Assembly (NCBI GenBank): GCA_035546335.1
Contig: DATKDP010000111.1
Span: 62,001-126,000 of the forward strand
Source of the DNA: DATKDP01 sp035546335
Lineage (GTDB): Bacteria > Acidobacteriota > Thermoanaerobaculia > Gp7-AA8
DNA length: 64,000 nt
Reading direction: 5' to 3'
Part shown: piece by piece, positions 20,431-28,413 of the stretch
Layout of the letters: every line of letters begins with the position of its first letter
Position numbering within the stretch: the first letter of the stretch is position 1
Made by a program: the position numbers and the translations under genes
Notes under the pieces: model-generated
What the model was told of the DNA's origin: nothing
The model's input: only the letters and a program-made list of their open reading frames with translations
Database searches by the model: none

Positions 20431-21627
20431 ATGTTCGAGATCGACTCGCGTCGTTTCCGCATCCTCGGCATTGCACTGCTGTTCTCGGCAACCAGCCTTT
20501 CCGCACAGGGGCGTCTCACCTGGGAGCGGGCGGCGGACATCGAGCGCGGAGTCTCGGGAAGGATCGCCGGCACGGTCACCGACCTCGATGCGGCTCGCCT
20601 TCGCTTCTCGATCGTCACAGAAGAGGAAGCCACCGGATCATCGGTCCTGGTCATGGCCGACGCCGTCTCCACACAGTATCGCGGCTTCGGTACGGGCGGC
20701 GAGGTCCTTCGTGGATCGACGGGATTCGCTCGCCTTCAGAGCGGTGATCGCGTCGAGATCCAGGGGACCGGAGCCGGCCCGGCAACCGTCACCGCGCGCG
20801 ATGTCACTCTGCTCGGAAGGACCGTCGGCGCCGCGACGACCACTCCGCCGCCCTCGGCATTCGTCGATGGAGTCGTTCGCCAGATGAATGCGCGCGAGTC
20901 GACCCTGGTCATCGAGACGGATGGTCGCCAGCTCTTCACCGTCTACGGGACAACGTCGACTCCCGTTCACTATCAGGGGAGAGTTCATCGCATCGGCAAC
21001 ATCGAACCGGGAGACCGTATCCGCGTCGAAGTCGCCAGCCCGGTGACCGGAGGTGTGCGCCCGCGGGCGATCCTCGTTCTCGCCAGCGTGTCCGATCCCG
21101 CCTCGGCGATCCAGGGAAGGACTCTGACCTCGATCGCGGGGCGCGTGACGCGAATCGATGTCGCCGCGATGACGTTGCGACTCACCACGCGCGACGGGGA
21201 CGTACGGGTCGACGCGAGATTCGCGATGGATGAGAGCGGCAACCGCTTTCCCCTCTCCGATGTGCGAGCCGGTGATCAGCTCGAGGTGAGCGGCCAGTTC
21301 GAAGAGCTCGGCCTCTTTCGAGCGGATGCCATCCGCCCTGCGAGCAGCGGAATCGCGCCGCCGCCCGGCGAGCCGGGTCAACCGCTGGAAACGGTGGTGA
21401 TTTACGGAACGGTCGAAGAGCCGATCCGAGCCGGCAACATCCTCCCGGTGCGAGACACATCGAGCGACCGCGTCGTCGAGATCACCCTGGTCGACGACTT
21501 CATCGTCCGTCTCAAGGCAGGCACCTACATCACCGCAGACCAGCTCCGGAAGGGCGACCGCGTCGTCGTTCAGCTCTTTCGGGTCGGCTCCGACCTCCTT
21601 ATCGCGCAGACGATCCGGACGCGATGA
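20431..21627 (+). CDS. Secreted protein with repeated OB-like (DUF5666-type) domains
   Basis: A 398-residue protein with an N-terminal signal peptide (ILGIALLFSATSLSAQG). The mature part has four similar stretches of about 80 residues in which VxGxVxxxDxxxxxLxI is followed by LxxGDRVxV (for example GRVTRIDVAAMTLRLTTRDG, then VRAGDQLEVSG). This is the pattern of DUF5666-like beta-barrel repeats. The role is unknown, probably periplasmic or surface. A strong ribosome site (GGGAGG) precedes the ATG, and guaD ends 57 bases upstream. Confidence 0.7.
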   Translation: MFEIDSRRFRILGIALLFSATSLSAQGRLTWERAADIERGVSGRIAGTVTDLDAARLRFSIVTEEEATGSSVLVMADAVSTQYRGFGTGGEVLRGSTGFARLQSGDRVEIQGTGAGPATVTARDVTLLGRTVGAATTTPPPSAFVDGVVRQMNARESTLVIETDGRQLFTVYGTTSTPVHYQGRVHRIGNIEPGDRIRVEVASPVTGGVRPRAILVLASVSDPASAIQGRTLTSIAGRVTRIDVAAMTLRLTTRDGDVRVDARFAMDESGNRFPLSDVRAGDQLEVSGQFEELGLFRADAIRPASSGIAPPPGEPGQPLETVVIYGTVEEPIRAGNILPVRDTSSDRVVEITLVDDFIVRLKAGTYITADQLRKGDRVVVQLFRVGSDLLIAQTIRTR

Positions 21628-21697
21628 GACGCCATGCTGTCATTCCGAGCGGTGGGTGGGAGGGAAGGCGAGGGATCTCGCCTCAGGTCCAATGCAG

Positions 21698-21723
21698 GGG
21701 AGAGCGGGCGTCCCGCGCCCGCC
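21698..21723. repeat. Family D palindrome, copy 2
   Basis: The same 26-bp core as at 2898, followed by GCCTCTGTTCCA, which is also found after copies at 27382 and 27459, so the repeated unit is longer than the palindrome. Confidence 0.85.
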
Positions 21724-21725
21724 TC

Positions 21726-22356
21726 TGTTCCATCCGCGATGATGCAACCGACCATCACGCGGTTACCCGTCCGCGACGAGCGTCCCGATCGCTCACCGCA
21801 TCGCCTGCCACGCTCAAACACTACGACTCTGCGGGCGTCGCGGCGTTCAACTGCGGCACCAATCGCCCCTCTGAAGGTCGCAACCTCTACGTCCCCGTTC
21901 GAACCCTCGTCTACAACGTCGCACGGTGCATTCCCGACGCGTCCGGAACGCGACGTGACGGCTGGCTGCTTTCGACCGACGGAAGACTTCTTTCGATCGT
22001 CTACACCCTCGACAAGACGAATCTCTTCCGCTTCATCGGAACCAACACGATCTTCTCCGCAGCGAACGCGACGCGCGACGGATTCCGCATCTCCGGGGCG
22101 GAGTCCGGCTGCTCGGGACTTCATGTGCACGGCGCCCATCCGTGCAATGGTGGTCCCGACCTCAACCCGGGCGGCTGCGGTCACGGCCGCGTTCGGATTT
22201 CTCGCGCCACCTGGAGTCCGCATCCGCGACAAGTTCGGCTTTCTGGCCAACAGGTGAGTTGCGAACCGATTGCGCCGTTGGAAACCAGCGCCCCGCGGAG
22301 TCGAGCTTGCGGCGGGAAGCGCCACATTCGATCAGTGACCTCACCCGAGCAACCCG
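21726..22356. other. 630 bases without a supported gene
   Basis: Both strands are open for long stretches here, but no frame shows a family motif, a ribosome site or a stable codon bias. One plus-strand frame contains LYVPVRTLVYNVARC and TDGRLLSIVYTLDKTNLFRF, which could be decayed coding sequence. I see no promoter, RNA or terminator that I can support. Confidence 0.4.
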
Positions 22357-22604
22357 CACCCCGAAGGGGAGCAAGGATTCCAGCCGGTGGTGAGCGCGAA
22401 GCGCCACCACCGGTTTGCGAGATCCGACATTGCAACGTGGGCACCCCGGCATGGGTGCCGGGATGAAATGTGACAGCGCACGGCCCCTTTCCCTGCAGCC
22501 CTGCCGGGCTGCGGCTGACTTCGCGCTGGGCGTAATGTTCCGGTGGTGGCGCTTCGCGCTCACCACCGGCTGTGGTCCAGGCATCCTTTCAGGATGCATC
22601 CCTG
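22357..22604. repeat. Family C 250-bp element, copy 2
   Basis: The same order of blocks as 16311-16567: CACCCCGAAGGGG, the arm with AGCGCGAAGCGCC, GGGCACCCCGGCATGGGTGCC, the inverted arm and CAGGCATCCTTTCAGGATGC. A few small substitutions distinguish the copies. Confidence 0.88.
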
Positions 22605-22716
22605 TCGTCCGCGCGTCGCGCCTTGCTGGCAAGCACATCGACACATCGCGGAATCGATGCGCAGACATCGTCTCGGATACGATATGGTACGCAATGACCG
22701 CGACGAGGAGCCCGTC

Positions 22717-23178
22717 ATGACCGTCAAAGCGATTCCGGATGGCTACGCCGCAGTGACTCCCTACCTGGTGATGAAGAATGCATCGAAGGCGATCGATTTC
22801 TACAAACAGGTCTTCGATGCGACCGAGCGGCTGCGCATGGACGCGCCGGGCGGGAAGATCGGACACGCCGAGCTGGAGATCGGAGACTCGTTGATCATGC
22901 TCGCCGACGAATCTCCCGAGATGGGCTTCGTCGGCCCGGAGACGATCGGAGGTACGCCGGTCACCCTCATGCTTTACGTCGAGGACGTCGATGCGCGGTT
23001 CCGACGTGCGATCGATGCCGGTGCAAAGGAGCTGAGAGCGGTACAGGACCAGTTCTATGGCGATCGCTCGGGAACGCTGACCGATCCATTCGGCCACGTC
23101 TGGACGATCGGGACCCACATCGAAGACGTCTCGCCCGAGGAGATGAGCCGCCGGATGGAAGCGATGATGGGAAAATAG
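22717..23178 (+). CDS. VOC-superfamily protein, PhnB-like
   Basis: A 153-residue protein of the vicinal-oxygen-chelate (glyoxalase/bleomycin resistance) superfamily. TPYLVMKNASKAIDFYKQVF, IGHAELEIGDSLIMLADE and the C-terminal DPFGHVWTIGTHIEDVSPEE are typical of the PhnB-like group. The substrate cannot be told; these proteins are dimeric and may be metal enzymes or binding proteins. ATG 22717 is chosen because the domain starts there; the longer frame runs into the family C repeat. Confidence 0.85.
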   Translation: MTVKAIPDGYAAVTPYLVMKNASKAIDFYKQVFDATERLRMDAPGGKIGHAELEIGDSLIMLADESPEMGFVGPETIGGTPVTLMLYVEDVDARFRRAIDAGAKELRAVQDQFYGDRSGTLTDPFGHVWTIGTHIEDVSPEEMSRRMEAMMGK

Positions 23179-23190
23179 GAAGCATGACGG

Positions 23191-23421
23191 ATGAGCTCCC
23201 GCCTCGACACGCGCCTCGTCGCGCGCCGCCTCGTCGACCCGCAGGATCCGCGCATGCGCGCGCTGTACCGGCCGCGAACGACCCGCGCCGTTCTCGCCCT
23301 CGGCCGCTGCTGGATCATCATCGCCGCCGCGCTGGCGCTCGCGGCGTGGAAGCCCGGACTCCTCACGTTTGCCGTCGCCTTCGTCATCGTTGGAACGCAG
23401 CAGTATGCGCTCTCGATTCTC
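23191..23421 (+). pseudogene. N-terminal fragment of a fatty acid desaturase-like protein
   Basis: The frame from ATG 23191 reads a desaturase-type N-terminus with a membrane helix and ends its recognisable part at VGTQQYALSIL (residues 67-77). In the family the first His box follows at once. Here the frame turns into unrelated Pro/Arg-rich sequence (SPPVSSPADRVARKPP) and no His box is found. The gene looks truncated by deletion; about 180 bases later a GNAT C-terminus begins in another frame. Confidence 0.55.
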
Positions 23422-23599
23422 TCGCCGCCGGTTTCGTCGCCGGCGGACCGAGTGGCGAGGAAGCCGCCCGATACCGGACGCGACGCTCGGCCGCCGCGCT
23501 TGCTCTCCTCCGCCGGCCATGGCTGCTCTGCGACCCGGCGATCGTTCGGATGGCGGCGCGCCGCGCAGTGATGCGCCAGGCTCCGGAACCCCGGCATCG

Positions 23600-23776
23600 T
23601 GGTTCCTTTCGATCATCGGTGTCGATCCCGCGCTCCATGGCAGGGGAATCGGGCAACGACTCCTCGAGGCATTCGAGGAGGAGGGAAAGCGACGCGGCTT
23701 CTCCGAAGCAGCACTGCAGGTGCACATCTCGAACGCAGCGGCGCGCCGCCTTGTACGAGCGATCGGGATGGCATGA
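23600..23776 (+). pseudogene. C-terminal half of a GNAT acetyltransferase
   Basis: WFLSIIGVDPALHGRGIGQR is the acetyl-CoA binding motif of GNAT enzymes, followed by LLEAFEEEGKRRGFSEAALQ and a normal-looking end at 23776. The N-terminal half of the domain is absent: upstream codons in this frame are low-complexity (Arg/Ser/Pro). It is probably a deletion remnant fused next to the desaturase fragment. Confidence 0.55.
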
Positions 23777-23830
23777 GAGCGGGAAGGTGGGTGCCGAGCG
23801 AGTGCGGTATGATCGGTCGCTGGTGACGAC

Positions 23831-24970
23831 GTGACGGCCTCGCGCATCGCCATCGTTCTCACTGGCGGGGGCGCCAGAGCGGCCTATCAGATCGGCGTGC
23901 TCCAGGGGATCGCGCGCCGCTTCCCCGATGTGTCGTTCGACGTCGTCACCGGCGTATCCGCCGGCGCCATCAATGCCATGTATCTGGCAGCAGGTACGGG
24001 CTCGACAGCAGAGAACCTCCTCGCGCTGCAGGATCTGTGGGAGAACCTCGAGATCGATCACGTCTTTCGCGTCGATTCCGGCTCGCTCCCGCGGAATGTG
24101 CTCAGCTGGGGAATGCGGCTGCTCAGCGGCGGCCACTCGGCACCGCGCGTTCAGGGGCTCGTCGACACCTCTCCGCTCCGCGCTCTGCTCGAGCGAATCT
24201 TCCACTGCACGCCGGACGGATACATCGGCGGCATCGAGGAAAACCTGGCTCGGGGCGGCCCCGCCGCAGTTGCCGTCACGACCCTCGATTACTCCACGGG
24301 GCGGACGGTCACCTGGATTGCCGGGGACGGGGGGCACCTGTGGGAGCGACCGATGCGACGCAGTGTGAGGGCCCGCTTCACGATCGATCACGTGATGGCG
24401 TCGGCGGCGCTGCCGATACTCTTCCCGGCGGTGAAAGTGGGCAATTCGTGGCATGGGGACGGCGGCATTCGACTTGCCGCTCCCCTCTCACCCGCGCTGC
24501 ACCTCGGTGCCGACCGCATCATCGCCATTTCCACCCGTTTTGCGAAAACGTTCGACGAGGCCGAACAGCCGCAAACCATCGGCTACCCCCCTCCCGCACA
24601 AATTCTCGGCCAGCTCATGAACGCCGTTTTCCTCGATGCACTCGATGAGGATGCGCTCTCGCTCGAGCGCTCCAACGCACTCCTCCGCGAGCTGCCGCCC
24701 GAAAAGCGAGGCTCGTTCCGTCTGATCGATCTCCTCGTCATCCGCCCATCGGTCGATCTCGGAAAGCTCGCAGGCGACTTCGAGCCCAGACTTCCCCGCG
24801 GGTTTCGATTCCTCATGCGCGGGCTCGGCACCAGAGAAACGTCGAGCCCCGACTTTCTCAGCCTTCTCATGTTTCAGAAGGACTACCTCCGCCGGCTCCT
24901 GTCTCTCGGGGAAGCCGATGCCACCTCCCGCCTCGACGCAATCGGAAAGTTGCTCGCAAGCAATTCGTAG
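23831..24970 (+). CDS. Patatin-like phospholipase
   Basis: A 379-residue cytoplasmic or peripheral lipid acyl hydrolase. The oxyanion loop GGGARAAYQ (residues 12-20), nucleophile Ser43 in GVSAGAIN and the DGG dyad partner in WHGDGGIRLAAP are intact, so it is probably active. The start is GTG 23831; a TATGAT about 20 bases upstream may be its -10. The stop codon lies within the first bases of a family B repeat (TTCGTAGGGACGAAGC), so insertion of the element may have fixed the present C-terminus. The substrate is unknown. Confidence 0.87.
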   Translation: MTASRIAIVLTGGGARAAYQIGVLQGIARRFPDVSFDVVTGVSAGAINAMYLAAGTGSTAENLLALQDLWENLEIDHVFRVDSGSLPRNVLSWGMRLLSGGHSAPRVQGLVDTSPLRALLERIFHCTPDGYIGGIEENLARGGPAAVAVTTLDYSTGRTVTWIAGDGGHLWERPMRRSVRARFTIDHVMASAALPILFPAVKVGNSWHGDGGIRLAAPLSPALHLGADRIIAISTRFAKTFDEAEQPQTIGYPPPAQILGQLMNAVFLDALDEDALSLERSNALLRELPPEKRGSFRLIDLLVIRPSVDLGKLAGDFEPRLPRGFRFLMRGLGTRETSSPDFLSLLMFQKDYLRRLLSLGEADATSRLDAIGKLLASNS

Positions 24971-25052
24971 GGACGAAGCATTTGCGCGAGCACACACCAC
25001 CTCGACGAGATCCGTCGCTTTTGCGGCGGCTTGGCAGCGCAATCGCTTCGAT
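24965..25052 (+). repeat. Family B element, copy 3 (diverged)
   Basis: The left end CGTAGGGACGAAGCATTTGC is intact; the middle is unrelated to other copies; the right end GGCAGCGCAATCGCTTCG is recognisable. It begins inside the patatin stop codon. Confidence 0.75.
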
Positions 25053-25089
25053 GCGGGCTCCCGCATCGCCCGTGTTACGCTTTCCAGCC

Positions 25090-25281
25090 ATGGGATTTCT
25101 GTGGGATCTGATTCAGCATTCGCAGATCGAGGAACAGCGAAAGCGATCGGGAAACCTCGAGGCCCGCGTCGCGCAGCTCGAGGAGGAGCTGCGCGCCACA
25201 CGAGCGATCGTACACGAGGCGCTACTGCGCCTCGAAGCGCGGCTGGGTGAGGATCTGAATCGCGACGGTCGCATCGGGTGA
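25090..25281 (+). CDS. Small coiled-coil protein with EF-hand-like C-terminus
   Basis: A 63-residue hypothetical protein. A short hydrophobic start (MGFLWDLIQ) is followed by a heptad-rich helix (NLEARVAQLEEELRATRAIV) and it ends in DLNRDGRIG, which fits the DxNxDGxI calcium loop. The upstream part of the same frame lies in a repeat and is not used. It overlaps the following ACT-protein frame if that uses its GTG start, suggesting co-translation. Function unknown. Confidence 0.5.
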   Translation: MGFLWDLIQHSQIEEQRKRSGNLEARVAQLEEELRATRAIVHEALLRLEARLGEDLNRDGRIG

Positions 25282-25286
25282 GAGGG

Positions 25287-25658
25287 ATGCGTCTCCTGCA
25301 ACTCTCCGGCGAGCTGGCGATCGTCCGGCTGCCGGCCGGCGCCGCGGTTCCTTCGTGGTTACCCGATCGCCCCTTCGTCTCCCTGACGCGAACCGAGGAC
25401 GAGCTTTCGATTATCTGCCTCTCGACGCTGGTGCCACCCGAGGAGCGGGCCGAGACGGGCTGGATCGCATTCCGCGTGGCAGACGCTCTCGACTTCTCCA
25501 TGACCGGCGTCGTCTCCTCGCTCGCCTCGCCTCTCGCGGGGGCGGGCATCTCGATCTTCGTCGTATCCACGTTCGACACCGACTACATTCTCGTGCGCCT
25601 GCCGGCGGCCGATGCGGCGCGAGCCGCGTGGCGAGCCGCGGGCCATGAGGTGACGTAG
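25287..25658 (+). CDS. ACT-domain protein
   Basis: A 123-residue protein. The N-terminus MRLLQLSGELAIVRLPAGA, the segment WIAFRVADALDFSMTGVVSS and the end FVVSTFDTDYILVRLPAAD match the small double-ACT-like proteins (ACT_3/ACT_7 type), thought to sense amino acids. ATG 25287 is preferred; GTG 25278 overlaps the stop of the upstream small gene (GTGA) and is possible. The ligand is unknown. Confidence 0.75.
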   Translation: MRLLQLSGELAIVRLPAGAAVPSWLPDRPFVSLTRTEDELSIICLSTLVPPEERAETGWIAFRVADALDFSMTGVVSSLASPLAGAGISIFVVSTFDTDYILVRLPAADAARAAWRAAGHEVT

Positions 25659-25828
25659 GGGCAACGATTTCAGAAACCCAGCAACCGCCGACGCACATCG
25701 CAGGAGCCAGCGTTCCTGTGCTCCTCGTAGGCCATCGTCACTCCATCGTTCGCGATCCGTGACCGTTCCGTTCCTCGGCGCCGACACGGAAGGGTTAGAC
25801 TCGACGCATCTCGAATGGAGGTACGCCG

Positions 25829-27352
25829 ATGTTCCGACTCTCGATTCCTCTGATTCTCGTGGCGACTCTGGCCGTGGCGGCCGACAATCCGAAAACGCTG
25901 ACGGAGCGCTCGCAGGCGCGCGCTCGCGCGATTCTCGATCGTTCGGTCGAGGCGATCGGCGGCGCCGAGGCGCTGCAGCAGATCGAGACGGTGACGATGC
26001 AGCTCGAAGGGGAGACGTGGCCTCGTCTTCAGATGACGACACCCGAGCCTCCCTTCGAATCGGGGACCTTCCACGAATCGCTCACCTTCGATCTGAAAAA
26101 CAATCGCATCCTGCTCGAGCAGCGCAACCGGGGCAACGGATTCGAAGGACACAACACGATCGTTCTGGGGTCGGGCGAGGGGGCGAACTACGACCTTCGC
26201 GGGCGAACGGTCACCCCGATTCCGGCGGCTCAGGCGACCCAGCAGCAGTTCGTGCAGTATCACCGGCGTCTCCCCCACCTGCTCCTTCGCCAGGCGCTCG
26301 AGCGCTCCAATTCACTTCGCCACCTCGGTGAAGAGAACTTCGACGGCCGCAAGCACGAGGTCATCACCTTCGTCATGGCCGACACCCAGCAGGTCGCCCT
26401 CTACGTCGACGCCGCGTCGGGACTCGTATCGAAGTACGAGCTCATTTTCACCGACGCACTGACCGGCGAGGATGCGGCCGAGATCATCTTCGGCGACTAC
26501 ACCACCGTCGGGAAACTGAAGGTCCCGCGGAGCTGGACATGGCGCGTGGCAGGCGACCTTCAGGCGAAATATCGCATCCGTGCGGAATTCAACAAGGCCG
26601 TCACCGACCAGACCTTCCAGATCGCCGACGCTGCGTCATTCCGCAAAGTCAGCGCCCCGCCCCAGAATCTCGAAGCGAGAGTCGAGAAGCTCGGTGACGG
26701 AGTCTGGGTGATTCACAACGTGGCCGGGCAGAACCAGAATACGCTCGCAGTCGAATTCAAGGACTATGTGCTCGTCGTGGAGGCGCCCGGAACGAGCGGC
26801 GGCGCCGACCGCGTCATCGCCAGAATCAAGGAGACGATTCCGGGAAAACCGATCCGCTACATCGCGATGACGCATCATCACGGAGATCACATCGGCGGAA
26901 TGCGCGGCTTCATCGCCGAGGGGGCGACCGTCGTGACGACGCGAAACAACCGCGGCGTCATCGAAACAATGGCGGCTGCAGCGTTGAACGATCGGCTGGG
27001 AAAGAGTCCGCGCAAGCCGGAGTTTGCACTGCTCGAGAACGGCAAGCGGGTGCTCACCGACGGCCAGCAGACGGTGGAGCTGATCGACATCGGCCCGAAC
27101 CCGCACGCGCGCGAGATGGTGATCGCCTGGCTGCCGCGCCAGCGGATCCTCTTCCAGGGAGACTTGTTCTTCGTGCCGAACAACGACGCTCCGTTCGGAC
27201 CTCCGCAGGCGACGACTCTCAGCTTCGCGAAGAAGCTGAAAGAGCTGGGACTCGGAGTCGATCGGATTGCAGGAGTCCATGGACGGACGGCGACGATCGA
27301 GGAATTCCGTCTCGCGTCCGAGGGCGCAGGGTCGGCGGGAAGCAGCCAGTAG
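25829..27352 (+). CDS. Secreted metallo-beta-lactamase-fold hydrolase
   Basis: A 507-residue protein with a signal peptide (LSIPLILVATLAVAA). Residues of about 20-290 form an outer-membrane-lipoprotein-like or sorting-type beta domain. The MBL domain from about 290 holds MTHHHGDHIGGMRGF (the HxHxDH metal site), later His in IGPNPHAREMV, Asp in LFQGDLFF and His in GVHGR. It is probably a periplasmic hydrolase of unknown substrate. GGAGG precedes the ATG well, and TAGACT at 25796-25801 may be the -10. Confidence 0.82.
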   Translation: MFRLSIPLILVATLAVAADNPKTLTERSQARARAILDRSVEAIGGAEALQQIETVTMQLEGETWPRLQMTTPEPPFESGTFHESLTFDLKNNRILLEQRNRGNGFEGHNTIVLGSGEGANYDLRGRTVTPIPAAQATQQQFVQYHRRLPHLLLRQALERSNSLRHLGEENFDGRKHEVITFVMADTQQVALYVDAASGLVSKYELIFTDALTGEDAAEIIFGDYTTVGKLKVPRSWTWRVAGDLQAKYRIRAEFNKAVTDQTFQIADAASFRKVSAPPQNLEARVEKLGDGVWVIHNVAGQNQNTLAVEFKDYVLVVEAPGTSGGADRVIARIKETIPGKPIRYIAMTHHHGDHIGGMRGFIAEGATVVTTRNNRGVIETMAAAALNDRLGKSPRKPEFALLENGKRVLTDGQQTVELIDIGPNPHAREMVIAWLPRQRILFQGDLFFVPNNDAPFGPPQATTLSFAKKLKELGLGVDRIAGVHGRTATIEEFRLASEGAGSAGSSQ

Positions 27353-27358
27353 GCCCTC

Positions 27359-27650
27359 ACCGGCAGTGACACCGACCCGCAGGGAGAGCGGGCGTCCCGC
27401 GCCCGCCTCTGTTCCAACCGCGACGCTGCTACCCACCGGCAGTGACGTCGATCCCCCGGGGAGAGCGGGCGTCCCGCGCCCGCCTCTGTTCCAACGGCTG
27501 GAATGCTGCCCGCCCAGAGGACGTGAGGCGAACGTGGGTAACGGATTCGCAGATGCATCAGGGGCGGGCGCGGGACGCCCGCTCTCCCCTTTGTTCTGGG
27601 CTGCATCGTCGCAGATGCATCAGGGGCGGGCGCGGGACGCCCGCTCTCCC
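27359..27650. repeat. Family D array, four copies in two orientations
   Basis: Palindromes lie at 27382-27407 and 27459-27484 (forward, in a direct repeat of about 76 bp sharing ACCGGCAGTGAC and GCCTCTGTTCCAAC) and at 27563-27588 and 27625-27650 (inverted, in a 62-bp direct repeat sharing CGCAGATGCATCAGGGGC). The array fills the whole gap between two convergent genes and ends one base before the sdhB stop codon. Confidence 0.9.
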
Positions 27651-27651
27651 C

Positions 27652-28413
27652 TCAGGCCGGTCTTGCCGTCTTTCGTCCTTTGAACTTCGCCTTGATGAAG
27701 TCGCGGTTCATCAGGGCGATGAAGTCGATGCTGATCGCCTTGGGGCAGACGGCCTCGCATTCGCCGTAGTTCGTACAGCTTCCGAACTTTTCTTCCATCA
27801 CCTCGACCATCCGCGTCGCGCGCTCGTAGCGCTCCGGCTGCCCCTGCGGCAGCAGCGCCAGGTGTGAGATCTTCGCCGAGGTGAACAGATGCGCTGCGCC
27901 GTTGGGACACTGGGCGACGCAGGCGCCGCATCCGATGCAGGCGGCGGCGTCCATCGCCGTCTCCTGCACATCCTTCGGAACGGGGATGATGTTCGCCTCC
28001 GGCGCGCTTCCGGTGCGCACCGAGACGTAGCCTCCCGCCTGGATGATCCGGTCGAATGCTCCGCGGTCGACGACGAGGTCGCGGACGATCGGGAATCCTG
28101 CCGATCGCCACGGCTCGATCCAGATCGTGTCGCCATCGTTGAAGTGCCGCATGTGGAGCTGGCAGGTCGCCGTCGCCTTCAGCGGACCGTGCGCGGTGCC
28201 GTTGATCATCACGCCGCAGGAGCCGCAGATCCCCTCCCGGCAGTCGCTGTCGAAGGCGAACGGCTCCTCACCCCTCTCGATGAGCCGCTCGTTGACGATG
28301 TCGAGCATCTCGAGGAACGACGCGTCGGGACTGATCTCGCGCGCATCGTAGCGCGCGAACTTCCCTTTGCTGTTCGGGCCTGCCTGCCGCCAGACGTGCA
28401 GTGTGAGGTTCAT
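27652..28413 (-). CDS. sdhB: Succinate dehydrogenase / fumarate reductase iron-sulfur subunit
   Basis: A 253-residue electron-transfer subunit. The [2Fe-2S] ligands lie in CREGICGSCGVMINGTAHGP and the following TCQLHM, and the cluster-binding cysteines of the C-terminal domain in CIGCGACVAQCPN and CTNYGECEAVCPK. It passes electrons from the flavin of SdhA to the membrane subunit. Its ATG overlaps the sdhA stop by one base (TAATG), so the two are translationally coupled. Last gene of the sdhCAB operon. Confidence 0.95.
   Translation of the reverse strand: MNLTLHVWRQAGPNSKGKFARYDAREISPDASFLEMLDIVNERLIERGEEPFAFDSDCREGICGSCGVMINGTAHGPLKATATCQLHMRHFNDGDTIWIEPWRSAGFPIVRDLVVDRGAFDRIIQAGGYVSVRTGSAPEANIIPVPKDVQETAMDAAACIGCGACVAQCPNGAAHLFTSAKISHLALLPQGQPERYERATRMVEVMEEKFGSCTNYGECEAVCPKAISIDFIALMNRDFIKAKFKGRKTARPA

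Noticed and set aside
21726..22356. Hidden gene in the largest spacer
   Set aside because: Frames are open on both strands but none has a ribosome site, recognised domain or consistent codon bias.
22162..23862. A 566-codon open frame on the minus strand
   Set aside because: It runs antisense through the VOC gene, the family C repeat and both gene fragments, has no family motif, and is rich in Arg/Ser/Pro as expected for a shadow frame in GC-rich DNA.
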